Positions 36,038 to 48,335 of a stretch of 64,000 nt of DNA are shown piece by piece (the first letter of the stretch is position 1; every line of letters begins with the position of its first letter). The position numbers and the translations under genes were made by a program. Source of the DNA: Vitellaria paradoxa. Taxonomy: Eukaryota; Streptophyta; Magnoliopsida; Ericales; Sapotaceae. The notes beneath the pieces are model-generated. The model did not search any database. It was not told the DNA's origin and was given only the letters and a program-made list of their open reading frames with translations. The stretch covers positions 48,380,190 through 48,444,189 of the forward strand of contig CM034236.1 in the NCBI GenBank assembly GCA_019916065.1. The letters are read 5' to 3'.

Positions 36038-39000
36038 TCTCCCCCTCTAGTCAAGGTTACTTAGTTCATTAATTTAGAAATCAACTGCCGACAGCAGAAA
36101 ATTCCGGCCAGTTTCGGGAGAACATTTTTTATATTCCCGTAGAGGGACAAGCCGGCTGCTGAAATAGGATTCCATAGATTGCGTTGGTTGAGCTTGATTA
36201 CATGCAATTTTTTATAAATCTATATTTTATATCGGTTATTGGTTTGGTGGGGCGTTTGGGTGTACGTTGGATCTTCGTTTGGTGAAACATGAAAGGCGAC
36301 TACAATTAGGGGGTTATGTGTCAATTAAGGAACGTCTAAACATATATCCATATATATATATATATATGTATGTATACAAATAGGTAGTTGTTGGCAAGGC
36401 TGGTGCTCCCATGATTTCCATGCCTTCATGGTAAAATTTGTAGAGAGATCGAATAATATATTTTTAATCTACATCTCGGTCGACCTATATATGGATGTTT
36501 TTATTTTTTATTTTTTCAATTGTTGTTTATATGTTTATTGGCTTTATTGGGAAAAGAAAGGAAAGAAAACAACAGACATTCTCTGTGCCCATTAACAATA
36601 ATCTTTTTCTTTTTTATTTTGTATACCGGGATTTGATTTCTCTACTTTGAGCTTTTCTTTCAAGAGCCGCAAAAGTCTTCCCAACTATTTTTAAGGTCAG
36701 AGAAATTCTGAAAGAGGTGCCAATCTAAATCACACAAACGCAATTGACCCCCAGATTTTGGGTTTAACAGTTCTGAAGTATAACATTATATATCCGTTAT
36801 ATGTACACACGTAGTTTGGTGAAATTATGTGAAGACCGACCTCAATATTTGCATCATAAAATATGGGTTCACGATTATCTCTACTTTTTTTTTTAATTGA
36901 ATTAACACTGTATGTATTAATTATAATTCAAGTTGAAAATTGTGTCTCTTGTTTGTATGGTTGCAGGTAGATAGAAGGTATAACCATTACTGTGAACAAA
37001 TGCAAATGGTAGTGAACTCGTTTGATTTGGTGATGGGGTTCGGGGCAGCAGGGCCATACACAGCCCTGGCGCAGAAGGCAATGTCAAGGCACTTCCGGTG
37101 TCTAAAAGACGCAATAGCAGCCCAATTGAAGCACAGTTGCGAGCTGCTGGGAGAGAAGGACGCAGGCACTTCAGGGGTAACCAAAGGAGAGACTCCGAGG
37201 CTAAAACTGCTGGACCAAAGCCTCAGACAACAAAGAGCATTCCACCAAATGGGTATGATGGAACAAGAAGCTTGGAGGCCCCAGAGAGGGTTGCCTGAAC
37301 GTTCTGTCAACATTTTGAGAGCTTGGCTTTTTGAGCATTTTCTCCACCCGTACGTTTTTACCTTTCCCTTCCTCTTATTTCTCTCAAATCTTGGTGACAA
37401 AAATGGAAGAAAGAAAGTAAAATAAAACTAAGGGTAAGTTTAGTTTACTTAAAAATTTTTAAAAATTTTTAAAATTCTTTTAATATTATTTACTTTTTAT
37501 CTCGTTACACGAATTATAAAAAGTTTTTAACAATTTTTTTAATATTATTCACTTTTTATCTCGTTACACGAATTACAAACTTACAAATTATCTCAATTTA
37601 TCACATTTTATCTCACTTTCAAATCATACAAACTTACCCTAAAAGTGATTATTCCAAAATCATACATTAATAATCAGACTAAAAGTCTATTAAAATTATT
37701 CTTTTCCCTTTCCTGATTTTAGTTTATGTTTAAAGGGACAACAATGCGATGTCCTTGATGTTGTCTCCACAGATTATATATATGTATTTATATACATAAA
37801 AGCTGAGAAAAGCTTGCCCATTTGTTCACTACTTTTTCTTAGTCCCTCCCTCCCGACGCTTTTCATCAGTACATAAAAAGAACCCCAATAAACTATATAC
37901 TAGATAATAAATCCAATGAATATATATTTGTTTACAAGAGAGAGGGAGAGAGAAAGAGAGAGATGATCAGTGGTTGCAGCTGTCCCCTTTACTTAAGCAG
38001 CTGCATCTGCACTGCTGCTGCTCTCTCTTAGATTATCGAGCCCATGCAGCTGCAGGCAAAGGAAGATTGAATCCAATATGGGAATGCATATATATGTATA
38101 TATAAAGCTTTCAGCCTCTATATATGTTTTTATATGATTTTAGTAAGGACCATGATGTCATTTTCTGGCCACTTTCTGAGCAGGTATCCGAGCGATGCAG
38201 ATAAGCATCTCTTGGCGCGACAGACTGGTCTGACCAGAAACCAGGTTCGTCCCACTCTTCCATCCCTCTCATTCATGGATACATGCATGCAGTTTATGGT
38301 ACAACAAAGAGTTAAGACGGTACATATGTATACCTATAGAGAGAAGGGGCGGGGGGGGGGGGGGGAGAGGGAGAACCCCAGCGAGAGGGAGAGAGAGAGA
38401 GATAGTTCATCTTCCCTTATCATAACGAGCTTATTTATTATCGGGAGAACAACTACTCATTAAGAAGAGAAACTAATTTATAAGGTGTAAGGTGTTTGAT
38501 TAGTTTAAATCAATTAAAATTTATTAATTTTTATTAATTATTTTTTTATTCTTTTCAATCAAAATTTATTATATATTATTTTTATATCAAAATTTTATAT
38601 TTTTATTGTATTTTTTAAACAAATTTTTGTCAACTAAATACTCTATAATAGAGATCCTTAAAATGGCTTGTTAAATAAAAAATAATAAGATTCAAACTAG
38701 AACTTCTTAAAATTAGAGTTGTTATACCATGTTAAATTATCAATTGTCTCAAAATCTTAAATTGTTTAAAAATGAATCTAACAATGTATATCAAATTATT
38801 TTAACAAAATTATATATACTTGTGTTAAAAATAATTTTAATATATATGCTATTAGGTTATTGTGCGTGTTTAATATTGATTTCAATACGATGAACCTTAA
38901 ATCCAGATAAAAGAAGAAAATTGTAATATATTGATATAATAATAAAAAGAGCCAATTCCTATAAACATGAATCTAAAAGAATGATATAAACTAATAGAGA

Positions 39001-40025
39001 AAACCGATTTATCTAACTCTAATTAATTTAAAATTAAAATTTTATTAAGTTGACTATTGTCAAGTCTATTTTTTAATAATTTAAGATTTTAAAACAACTT
39101 ATGAATTCATATAATGAGTTTCGATTTCATGTGATTCTAAATTCCCATTAATTGGAGTACATTTCTTCCGAAGTTGGCCCGTTTCTTTTTTATTTTTTCT
39201 TTCCAAAGTTTTTTATTGATTTTTTTTTTTAATTTTAACTTACAACCATGACATAAATCTTAGGCTTCATTTCTTACAGTTTTTTTTTTTTAACTTTTTT
39301 TTGTTTAATATGACATTTTTTTATCAAAATTTAAATTTTTTTAAAAAGACTAAAACTTTTAAGAGTGTTAATCATATTCGTAACAAAAATCAAAAAATTT
39401 ATGTCTGTTTGAATAAAAAAAGCTATATATTTAGGTAAAAAAATAACAAAAAAGTTAATTTTTTATTTTTTCTAACTTTTACTCAGACGAACATGAATTT
39501 TTTTTATTTTTTTTTTACCAATTTGATTAACAGCCCTAAAAATTACAGGTTCTAAAAAAAAGTTAAATTTTGGTGAAAAAGTCATATAAAAAAACTGCAA
39601 AAAAAAAAAAAAAAAAAGGCTAGAAGTTTTTTTTTTTTTTTAAACCAGACGATGAAATTAATATCCTCCGGAAAAGTAAAAGCAGATCCTCCGAGTGGGA
39701 AGAGTTGTGTATATATATACATATATATATTTTATGAGAAAGGAAGATAACTCACAAATTTTTATTAATAAATATATTATTCCTCTACAAACTGACTAAT
39801 ATCTATTTTTGGATCATCTACTACTTCGATAGGTCCATATATCATCTCATGATATTCTCTTCTTCTTTCTTACATTTTTTTATTCTATAAAAGTTTTTAA
39901 ATTTTGAAACTTTTGGCAACAAGAAAAATAATTAGTTTGAGGCAATCATCATATTATCATATACGTTAGTGCTATATCATTACCTTCGTAAAACAATTCA
40001 TAGTTATAATTTGGTTAGATGTATA

Positions 40026-40056
<31 letters not shown>

Positions 40057-42500
40057 TTTATTGCCAACATAACTACGAATTCAGTCACGAGAAAAGTCAA
40101 CAATTGATGATGGCAAAAAGAAGCTTTTAGATTCATAACTATCATATGACTAACCCTTGGTCTAAAAAATCATCGCAACGACAGCTGGGTTCAGGTTGAG
40201 TTTTATATATCCATCTATCACGAAATTAATTAATGGCTGTTACATAATTTTTGTTTTCCTAGTTTCGCTCGTTTTAATAATTGCTATGCTTCCTTTGGAT
40301 TTCATGCTATTTTATTTGCTTATACTTAGTTATTCACTGTCATCTTTTCTTCCTTCATTATTTACTTTTCTTAGAAAACACATATTTTTCACATAATCTC
40401 CACACTTATTTCTCACGCCATTGAATTTTACATGTTTTCTGTTTGTATTTAAAAGTAAGGATAAATTATGGGTCTGTTTGGCACGAAAAAAAAATGAAAA
40501 ATAACGAAAAATGTTATTTGAAGAAATTTTTGACGTTTGGTGTGCATTTTTTGAAAATGAATAGTAAGATTCCTGTTCCGACGGATTGAATTTCTGTTTG
40601 GATAGTTTTTAAATTTTTGTATCAATCATGATTTCTTTTGCAAACCAAATTGGACTCAAAACGCCACTGGCGTCGTTACGGTTTAAGATGATCCGTTTGG
40701 ACAGAAGTTGATAGTGCCAATTGGTCGAAACGGTTTACGATGATCTGTTTGGATAGAAATTGGCAATGCCAAATTGTCAAAACAGTATAGTACGAACCGT
40801 TTGGACCGTATTGAACTATTACGCTTTATCCTTCAAATTCCATGCAAGCATCCAAACAGTTTCTACAATCTATTAGAATAACTCTGAAAAAATTAGTTAC
40901 AGTGGGTGTCATTTAACAGTTTTGGAGTCCGTGGTAAGAATAGAAAAAAAAAATTTGCTATTTAATTAACTAAATTCCAATTATCGACTTTTTTTTAGAA
41001 GGTATTGAACTTTTTTTCGAACTTAAAAAAGGTAAGAAAATGTAAAATTGTAATAGATGTTTTCAAAAATTTTCAACAAATTTTGTTGCACCAAATGGGC
41101 CTATATTTCTTATGATTGTTGGTGTGTGTGGAGTTGTATAAATTTGTAAAAGTTAGTATCTCGTACTTTGCGCAATGACTAAAAAATTTAAATTTTATAA
41201 TATCGTAATTCGTGTTTATAAAGATTTGTAAAGTTTTGTATTTTCTTAACTCCAAAACACATTTCACCTCATCACTTGCATTTTAATCGTAACAATTAAA
41301 TCCCTATACTTCTTATTTATTGTAATTGAAAATTTTTTAAACTTTTATTTTGAGAATTTTTATTGATTACTTACATAACCATTTTTAAGAGGTAAATGAA
41401 AAAAAATGATATAATGATATATTTTCTTCTTATTATTAAAACCAAAAAATGTTTCTTATAAGAAAAAATTATTCACTCTTATTTTTCTTATAAGAAAAAA
41501 TTATTCACTCTTACTTTTTTAATAAAATATATGCTTGTGACTTTGCAAATAAAGTGCATAAACTAAAACAATTACACAATTAGCTTTACTTGTTATGATT
41601 GAAAGTATTGTGTGCAAAGTGTAGTTGCTTGTGTAGGGGAAATAGTACCGATTAGGGGGGACTCAAAGAAAGAGAAACGTCCATGTTTGTTGCATGGATG
41701 GCGTAAAATATGTGGTGGGTTGGTCGCCAGTCAGTCCATGGAGTCATTTATAACGCTCTGCATTGCATTATTTACGTATGTGTTTGGTGAATTAAATGTA
41801 TGGCCAAAAGGCCAATCTTAAGTGCCGTATTTTCATGGGCATGCAATTTGGGCGGTTCCAGGTTTCAAACTGGTTCATTAATGCCAGAGTCCGGTTGTGG
41901 AAACCTATGGTGGAGGAGATGTACCAACAAGAGACCAAAGAAGAAGAAGACCAAGAAGAAGACACAGAAATTTTGAGGAACGTCCAAAACATGAGTGCCC
42001 TTTCACAAACACCCCCACCTACAGCTACAGCTACAGTTGATTTTACCACTGCCACTGCACCGGCTTCGACAGCCGAACCAGCGACAACAATTACGACAGG
42101 CAAAAGATCCCAAATCAATGCTCTTGAAAACGACCCTTCACTGAGCGCAATCAATCGGCACAACTTCTCGGAAAACCAAGCAAATGAGCCCTCATCCTCT
42201 GCTATCTCCACCTCCATTATGCCTACCTCCACTCCTCCTGCCGCCTCTGCGACCCTGGCGTCAGCCGTGGCCCAGTCGTTTCCTACCAATCACGAGCCGG
42301 ACACCTGTCGCCGGGGCGTAGTTGCCGCCGATTATGTGACCACCGCAACCAACGCTTCCGGGAATCCCGACGTTGGATCTACGTTGATCAGGTTTGGGAC
42401 CAACGTCGGTGATGTCTCCCTCACGCTAGGGCTTCGTCACGCTGGGAACCTGCCAGAGAAGAGTAGTCCCCTTGCGTTTAGAGATTTTGGGGCCTTTTAA
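34695..42500 (+). CDS. BLH2/BLH4-like: BEL1-like homeodomain protein, SAWTOOTH type (BLH2/BLH4)
   Basis: Four coding exons: 34695-35993, 36967-37349, 38184-38244 (61 nt) and 41862-42500; 793 residues. TALE-class transcription factor of the nucleus, which in this family pairs with KNOX proteins. Arabidopsis SAW1/SAW2 limit KNOX expression at leaf margins. Visible: [17 protein letters not shown] and [13 protein letters not shown] near the N-terminus, as in BLH2/BLH4; a poly-His tract near residue 170; GLSLSLSSS (ZIBEL-type); SKY region from about 353 ([16 protein letters not shown]); BELL domain about 410-490 spanning the exon 1/2 junction; homeodomain about 537-597 with the TALE PYP loop (561-563) and WFINARVR helix; C-terminal [12 protein letters not shown] (from 766). 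The first intron has a GC donor (GAG/GCATGT), the only choice that keeps BELL in frame. An in-frame GTG at 34632 exists, but ATG 34695 is the first ATG in frame. Family identity is very secure; BLH2 versus BLH4 is not resolved. Confidence 0.93.
35994..36966 (+). other. BLH intron 1, GC-AG type, with CT tract at donor
   Basis: The donor GAG/GCATGTAA is followed within 10 nt by a roughly 30-nt CT repeat, and the acceptor is TTTGTATGGTTGCAG. Using the nearby GT (GCAT/GTAATC) would shift the frame into an immediate stop, so the GC donor is the consistent reading. Retention would add an Ala-Cys-Asn and Leu-Ser repeat tail and stop. Confidence 0.8.
38245..41861 (+). other. BLH intron 3, 3.6 kb, with repeats
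   Basis: The large last intron, between the homeodomain exons NRQ and VSNWF. It holds a G16 run (about 38350-38365), AT tracts, a 32-bp tandem duplication (about 41456-41518), and a MITE at 40470-41101. No coding frame of interest. Confidence 0.8.
40470..41101. mobile_element. MITE of the GGGTCTGTTTGGC family, in BLH intron
   Basis: Left end GGGTCTGTTTGGCACG and right end CACCAAATGGGCC are inverted. The first 100 bp match the reverse complement of the right part of the element at 61916-62355 (AAAAATAACGAAAAATG, then GGTGTGCATTTTTTGAAAATGAATAGT). The interior has repeated CCGTTTGGA(C/T) blocks. Non-coding. Confidence 0.6.
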
Positions 42501-45500
42501 TTATTTTATATCAACTAGGTTCCTTGATTTCAAAATTTGGTTCCATTAAAGAAGGAAAAAAAAATTAATACATCTGAGAAAAGTAGCATTAATTACCTTA
42601 GGTAGCAGCATGAGGCCTATAATATTATAAATGTATAGTACAGTACTGTCTCTAAGTTTTGTCATATTTTGGCTTTATGTACGTAACTAAAGTTTTGTGC
42701 TCTAAATTCTACGTAGAGTAATTTATATGAACTGCATTGCCTGGAAAGGTAGAGGTGTGTTTTGACTTTTGGGGTTATTCTTTCTTAGTCTTGATGTTTA
42801 GGCATCGCTTGGGAAGCTCCGGGTAATTAGTTTATTTGCTTATTCATGCAATGATCAAATTTACTCTTTTACATTTAATTTTTTTTTTTAGTTTTTGAAG
42901 AATAAAAATGTAAATTAACTAAAATTAAATAGTTATCTAAAAAAAAAGTCATCTTTTTTATCTTCTCAAACACAAAAAAGATAACTTTTTCTTAATTAAT
43001 TAAAAAAAATATCACTATTTTCTTTCCCAAACCAAGTCTTATATGTAAATTCTATAATTGATCGATCCATTGTGGGAGTCTCATGTGATGATAAAATGTA
43101 ACAAAATGTAACGGATATGTAACGAGAAAATAAAAGTGTAAGAGCAATAGAGAAGTTCAAAAAGTTACACCGTTACACAACAATAACAGTTGATTTGTAA
43201 AATTATGCTCTAAAGATTAAGAGTGACTTTGATTGTGCTTCAAAGCTTAGAATTAGGCTGCGTCTTCTTTTGTGAAGGATTTGGCACAAAATCAGGTATT
43301 GTTTGAGAACAATACCATTCATAAGTATTAGTTGGATATAGAGATCACAAGTGTCATTATTAATAAGATATATGTATATACACACACAAACACACACACT
43401 CATGTTAGTAAGCAAATAAGTTTATTAATTTAGAATGGCATTTTACATCGATATTCCACCTTGCTTATAAAAAAAAAAAAAGGGCTAGAGCTTTTAATTC
43501 ATTTGTGTTGATTTTATATACGAAGAAGCTTCATTTTAGTACCAAATTTAGGATGGGAAATTGTACAGCTGTGCTACTTCTCTCTGTCATTGAAATAATA
43601 TCCCAATGTTACAACTTTTCATAATTAGCATAAAATTCCGCGGTAGGTCAGCTGTTAAGATCTAATATTCCGATTGCAGCGATAACGGGAAGTTAAAAAG
43701 TTTTGCTCTTAATTTTTGTGCTTCTTGTCCCTGTCTAGAAAAGAATTGTTCTATAGATTGAGCAGTAAAAAATGACTCGTCTTGTCATTATTATTATTAT
43801 TATTAAAAGACCACGAAAGAACATAAATATAAATTAGTGAGGAAGGGGGTTGGGGCAAGTGGAAATGACATCTTGTAAAATAATCTTTGAAATAATACAT
43901 ATATTCAACAATGGAAGACGAAAAATAATAAGCTTGTTAGAATTTTTTTATCAGAATTTGTTATTAGAATGATATATATGACAGTGGAATAAGTATAATA
44001 AATCATATGTTAATAAATTATTATTTTAAAAGCGATAAATTTATAAACACCGCTACACTATTTCAGAAATAAATTTGAATACTAAATTTTGATATAATAA
44101 CATTAGTCAAAGAAATAATTACCTTAACATTTGGTTATATGCAAAGCAACAATTACCATGACTTTTCCTTAAAATTCCCCCCCCCCCCCAAAGAAAGAAA
44201 AAAATTATTTGCAAAGCAACACTTACCTTTCACCAACTCGATTGCTTTCTAATTGGGAGATATAACAGATTGCAGGGCTTGCCTGGTTAGTTGGTCTAAG
44301 ATGTGATGCTAGAATCAGGTCCTCTTTTTGATAAGATATGGGTGCAGCAGCTGTCAAAATATGTTGTTATATTTTGAGCTTTAATAAAAACAATGCCTAT
44401 GAAGCTGAGCCGTTTCCCCGTCAAAATGTTACTAAGCTAGCTTTACTAGGAGAATAACTAGCTAGCTAGCTATGAAGTTGAGTCATTCCCCCCCCCCTTC
44501 TCTCTCTCTCTCCCTCCCTCCCACCCCTCTTCTCTCTCTCTTTCCCTTCCCCCACCCCCCTTCTCTTTGTATTTGGTATACATGCAATATCACTTTCAAA
44601 TGCACTCCATTCATAGGTTTCGGTTTCTTAGTGACACATAACCAAACCCCTAACTTCGAGATTAAGGAAAATCTTCTTTGTATCCTCCACATATTAATTC
44701 AAGGAGCATTCATTTAAGTTGATATAAAGAAAAATCTATACTACAAAATCAGAAAATATCATTAGAATCACCACCTGGATTATGTGTGCCTTTATTATTT
44801 TAATGTCAAAAGTCCATAATATGCAATTTAGATTAAAAAAAATGTGTATATATATATATATATATTAGATGTATTTCAATTTTAACCTTTTTCACTTTAC
44901 AAGACATTGTTCTTGAGAATTAATGGAGTAAGAAAAAGTAAAAGTAAAAGGTATTTATTATTCTTCTTTAATTATTACAAATTTGTCACACATTATTTTA
45001 GTACCCATTTCTCATAAAAACTTTTTGATAGATTAACATTTTTCTATTCATAAATTTTTGTGCATGCCTCTTGCATGTCGGTTCCATTATCACCGTAAAA
45101 TATCACCATTTTAGCTTTAGACTCTTTAAAGAATGAAAGTTAATGAGTTGGGGTAAAATTATATTTTTACATTAATAAAAATAAAAGTAAAAATATAGTG
45201 GGGAAAAACATGAAAAAATATAATTTATAAAGAAATAGTATAATTAATAAATTTTAGTATAATTTTTCAAATCAATGAGGGTAAAAATATGAGTGTTGAT
45301 TCGTGTTTTGTTTGTGTTTACATTTAAATATAAAATTTAATAAATATATTAAATAGTTAATTGATTTAAAAATTAAATTAAAATTTACATCAATTTTAAA
45401 TTAAAATATTTTTAGCATCTTATATTAATATTTTCTTAATCATTTTGCTTTAGTATTAAATGTTAGGTGGAAGACGTATTTGTCACCCTTACGCACAATG

Positions 45501-46185
45501 TGAGATGAGCATGCTTTTCCAGGATGTAGATGACAGAGAGAGAGAGAGAGAGGCATTAAATGAGGGGCATTGCCAACCATTCAATCAATGCGTTACTAAA
45601 TGGCAACTTCATGGTGGGTGGCGTTTGCTGAGCGAGGTTTTATATCATCTGGCCCTTTCCTGGCGGAGGCTCATACATATATATATATATATATATGCAA
45701 TACAACAACCATTCATAAGTGAATTATTAATTGATATGACAGTCACATACTGCCTTTCTGGCCGCAGAATTGTGTTTTGTCCTGCTTGGAAACATGGTTG
45801 TTAAAAATAACATTTGTATTTGGTTCGTTAAAAAATGTTAAAAATTTTTAAAAATATTTAAAAATTATTTATTTTTTATCTTATTACATGAATTACGAAT
45901 TTATAAATTATCTCATTTTATTTTAATTTACCTCACTTTTTATCACTCTAAATACACCGTTAAAGAGCTGAGATTTCAAGAAAAAAAGTTTTCCGTAGAT
46001 TCTCCGATTCAATCAAGAGGATGTTTTTGAGCTGAGGACAAGACCTGTGGACCCCACTTGATTGGGTGCAGGCCGATGACCTTCTAACCCCCAGATACCC
46101 ATAAGTGGGCCGCCATGAGTGGGAGAAAGTTCTTGACTTGAGCTTGGCCCACGAAAGTTATGAGGCCGACTCATGAATATATTTA
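42501..46185. other. Intergenic DNA downstream of the BLH gene
   Basis: 3' flank of the BLH gene and beyond; no gene supported. Contains C-runs (about 44178-44189 and 44489-44497), CT tracts (44498-44560), AT tracts, and a repeat copy at about 45810-45960 with the ATTACGAATTTATAAATTAT core shared with other loci. A 114-codon frame at 45460-45804 runs through GA and AT repeats and is not convincing. Confidence 0.6.
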
Positions 46186-46585
46186 GGGAAAATTGTATCC
46201 AAGTCATACTTGGTAATCTTTTAAAGTTATTAGTCACACTCAAAAAAAAGTATTCCTTTTAAGTCACATTAATGTGAAAAGTTTTGTATTTAAGTCATAC
46301 TTTTGAGTGGGTCCCACGAGTTTGTTTTAAATATAATTTATAATATGACTTAAATGCCCTTTTTCTATAATTAACTGAGATGAAGTTGTCGAAAATTATG
46401 GAAACGAGAATCACGTTTTTCGTTTTTGTTTCATTATTTATAAAATTGCGTGAACATATAGTGAGATAAAAATCTGTTAAAGGATTATATACGAAGGAAT
46501 ACACACGGATTACGCGAGTTTGTGCTGTGAGATTAACGTCGATCGAATGAATATATACAGATCTGGATTACGTATTTAAACACAT

Positions 46586-47822
46586 GACTGCGGTACTGTT
46601 TTTTTTAGGATGCATGCTCGTTCAAAAACAGCACCGCATGACTATATCATACAAACATCACATGTAAACACAAAAATAGTTCACATATCAAACGAATAAC
46701 TGACAGTACCGCATGTGTGACAGTACCACATGTCTGCGGTACTGTTTTTTTTAGGATGCATGCTCGTTCAAAAACAGTACCGCACGACTCTATCATGCAA
46801 ACATCACATGTAAACACAAAAATAGTTCACATATCAAACGAATGACCGACAGTACCGCATGTGTGACAGTACCACATGTCTGCGGTACTGTTTTTTTTTA
46901 GGATGCATGCTCATTCAAAAATAGTACCGCATGACTCTATCATGCAAACATCACATGTAAACACAAAAATAGTTCACATATCAAACGAATAACCGACAGT
47001 ACCGCATGTGTGACAGTACCACATGTCTGCGGTACTGTTTTTTTTAGGATGCATGCTCGTTCAAAAACAGTACCGCATTACTATATCATACAAACATCAC
47101 ATGTAAACACAAAAATAGTTCACATATCAAACGAATAACCGACAGTACCGCATGTGTGACAGTACCACATGTCTGCGGTACTGTTTTTTTTAGGATGCAT
47201 ACTCGTTCAAAAACAGTACCGCACGACTCTATCATGCAAACATCACATGTAAATACAAAAATAGTTCACATATCAAACGAATGACCGACAGTACCGCATG
47301 TGTGACAGTACCACATGTCTGCGGTACTGTTTTTTTTAGGATGCATGCTCGTTCAAAAACAGTATCGCACGACTCTATCATGCAAACATCACATGTAAAC
47401 ACAAAAATAGTTCACATATCAAACGAATAACCGACAGTACCGCATGTGTGACAGTACCACATGTCTGCGGTACTGTTTTTTTAGGATGCATGCTCGTTCA
47501 AAAACAGTACCGCATACCTATATCATGCAAACATCACATGTAAACACAAAAATAGTTCACATATCAAACGGATGACCGACAGTACCGCATGTGTGACAGT
47601 ACCACATGTCTGCGGTACTGTTTTTTTTAAGATGCATGCTCGTTCAAAAACAGTACCGTATGACTCTATCATGCAAACATCACATGTAAACACAAAAATA
47701 GTTCACATATCAAACGAATGACCGACAGTACCGCATGTGTGACAGTACCACATGTCTGCGATACTGTTTTTTTAGGATGCATGCTCGTTCAAAAACAGTA
47801 TCGCATGACTATATCATGCAAA
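46586..47822 (+). repeat. Tandem array, nine copies of a 145-147 bp hairpin unit
   Basis: The motif TGCGGTACTGTTTTTT recurs at 46589, 46736, 46881, 47028, 47174, 47320, 47466, 47611 and 47757 (last with one change), a spacing of 145-147 bp. In each unit it is followed about 20 nt later by its inverted copy AAAAACAGTACCGCA, giving a stem of about 15 bp. Two further inverted/direct ACAGTACC(G/A)CATGT copies precede each hairpin. Units differ by only a few bases, so expansion is recent or homogenised. Confidence 0.95.
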
Positions 47823-47995
47823 GAATGGTGCTGTTTTAATGAGGTACTGTTTTATTATGCGGTACTGTTTTATTATGTGGTACTGTTTTATTATGTGGTA
47901 CTGTTTTTTATGCGGTACTGTTTTTATGCGATAATGTTTTATTATGTGGTATTATTTTTTATGCGGTATTGTTTTATTATGTGGTACTGTTTTCC
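47823..47995 (+). repeat. 18-bp repeat (GYGGTACTGTTTTATTAT)n
   Basis: Roughly nine degenerate 16-20 bp copies directly after the 146-bp array. The unit is the stem sequence of the larger repeat (GCGGTACTGTTTT) with an ATTAT spacer. The frame through it (Tyr/Phe/Val-rich) is a repeat translation. Confidence 0.9.
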
Positions 47996-48150
47996 TAAAT
48001 AGTTTTGATTTTGTTTCCAAAAATCAGTTTTGCTTATTTTGTAAAGAAGATGGAAAGTCGCGGAATTAGGTTTTTTTCAAACAGTTTTGATTTTGTTTCC
48101 AAAAATCAATTTTACTTGCTTTATAAAGAAGATGGAAAGTCACGGAAGTT
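47996..48150 (+). repeat. About 80-bp direct duplication
   Basis: AGTTTTGATTTTGTTTCCAA and the following AAATCARTTTTRCTTGCTT-like, AAAGAAGATGGAAAGTC stretch occur twice (from about 48002 and 48083), within the same TIR element. Confidence 0.85.
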
Positions 48151-48335
48151 ATGAGTAAAGTGTGCACTATTTTCGGATAAAACTGGCAGTTTTGAAATGT
48201 AGTGAAAAACGCGTAATATCCTTTTTGGTCTTTTTGTTGCAAGTGTGACTTATTCACAAATAAGATTTTTAGGTATGACTTAAATCTTTATAAGTCCATA
48301 AATAGTGACCGACCTCCAAAAATCTCATATATTTA

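Larger units (their letters stand above)
46186..48326. mobile_element. TIR element (Mutator-like?) with internal tandem hairpin array
   Basis: About 40-bp imperfect inverted repeats at 46201-46240 and 48241-48280 (both start AAGTCATAC and end AGTCACACT when read inward). A 9-bp ATATATTTA lies at 46177-46185 and again at 48327-48335, matching the target-duplication length of Mutator-like elements, but it is low-complexity and the outermost bases (GGGAAAATTG versus GAGATTTTTGG) match poorly. No transposase. The interior is an array of about 146-bp units and an 18-bp repeat. Confidence 0.55.

Noticed and set aside
37975..38055. MicroRNA precursor in BLH intron 2
   Set aside because: The repeated GCAGCTGC blocks allow small self-pairing but no long stem, and no known miRNA sequence was recognised.
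45460..45804. 114-codon frame with a REREREALNEG stretch
   Set aside because: Runs through GA and AT microsatellites and shows no conserved motif.
46586..47822. CRISPR-like or centromeric satellite reading of the 146-bp array
   Set aside because: There are no short identical repeats with unique spacers. The array is a single 1.2-kb block inside inverted repeats, not a megabase satellite; similar length to centromeric monomers is not enough.
47718..48002. 94-codon frame with Tyr/Phe/Val repeats
   Set aside because: It crosses the end of the 146-bp array and the 18-bp repeat; the periodic residues mirror the DNA repeat.
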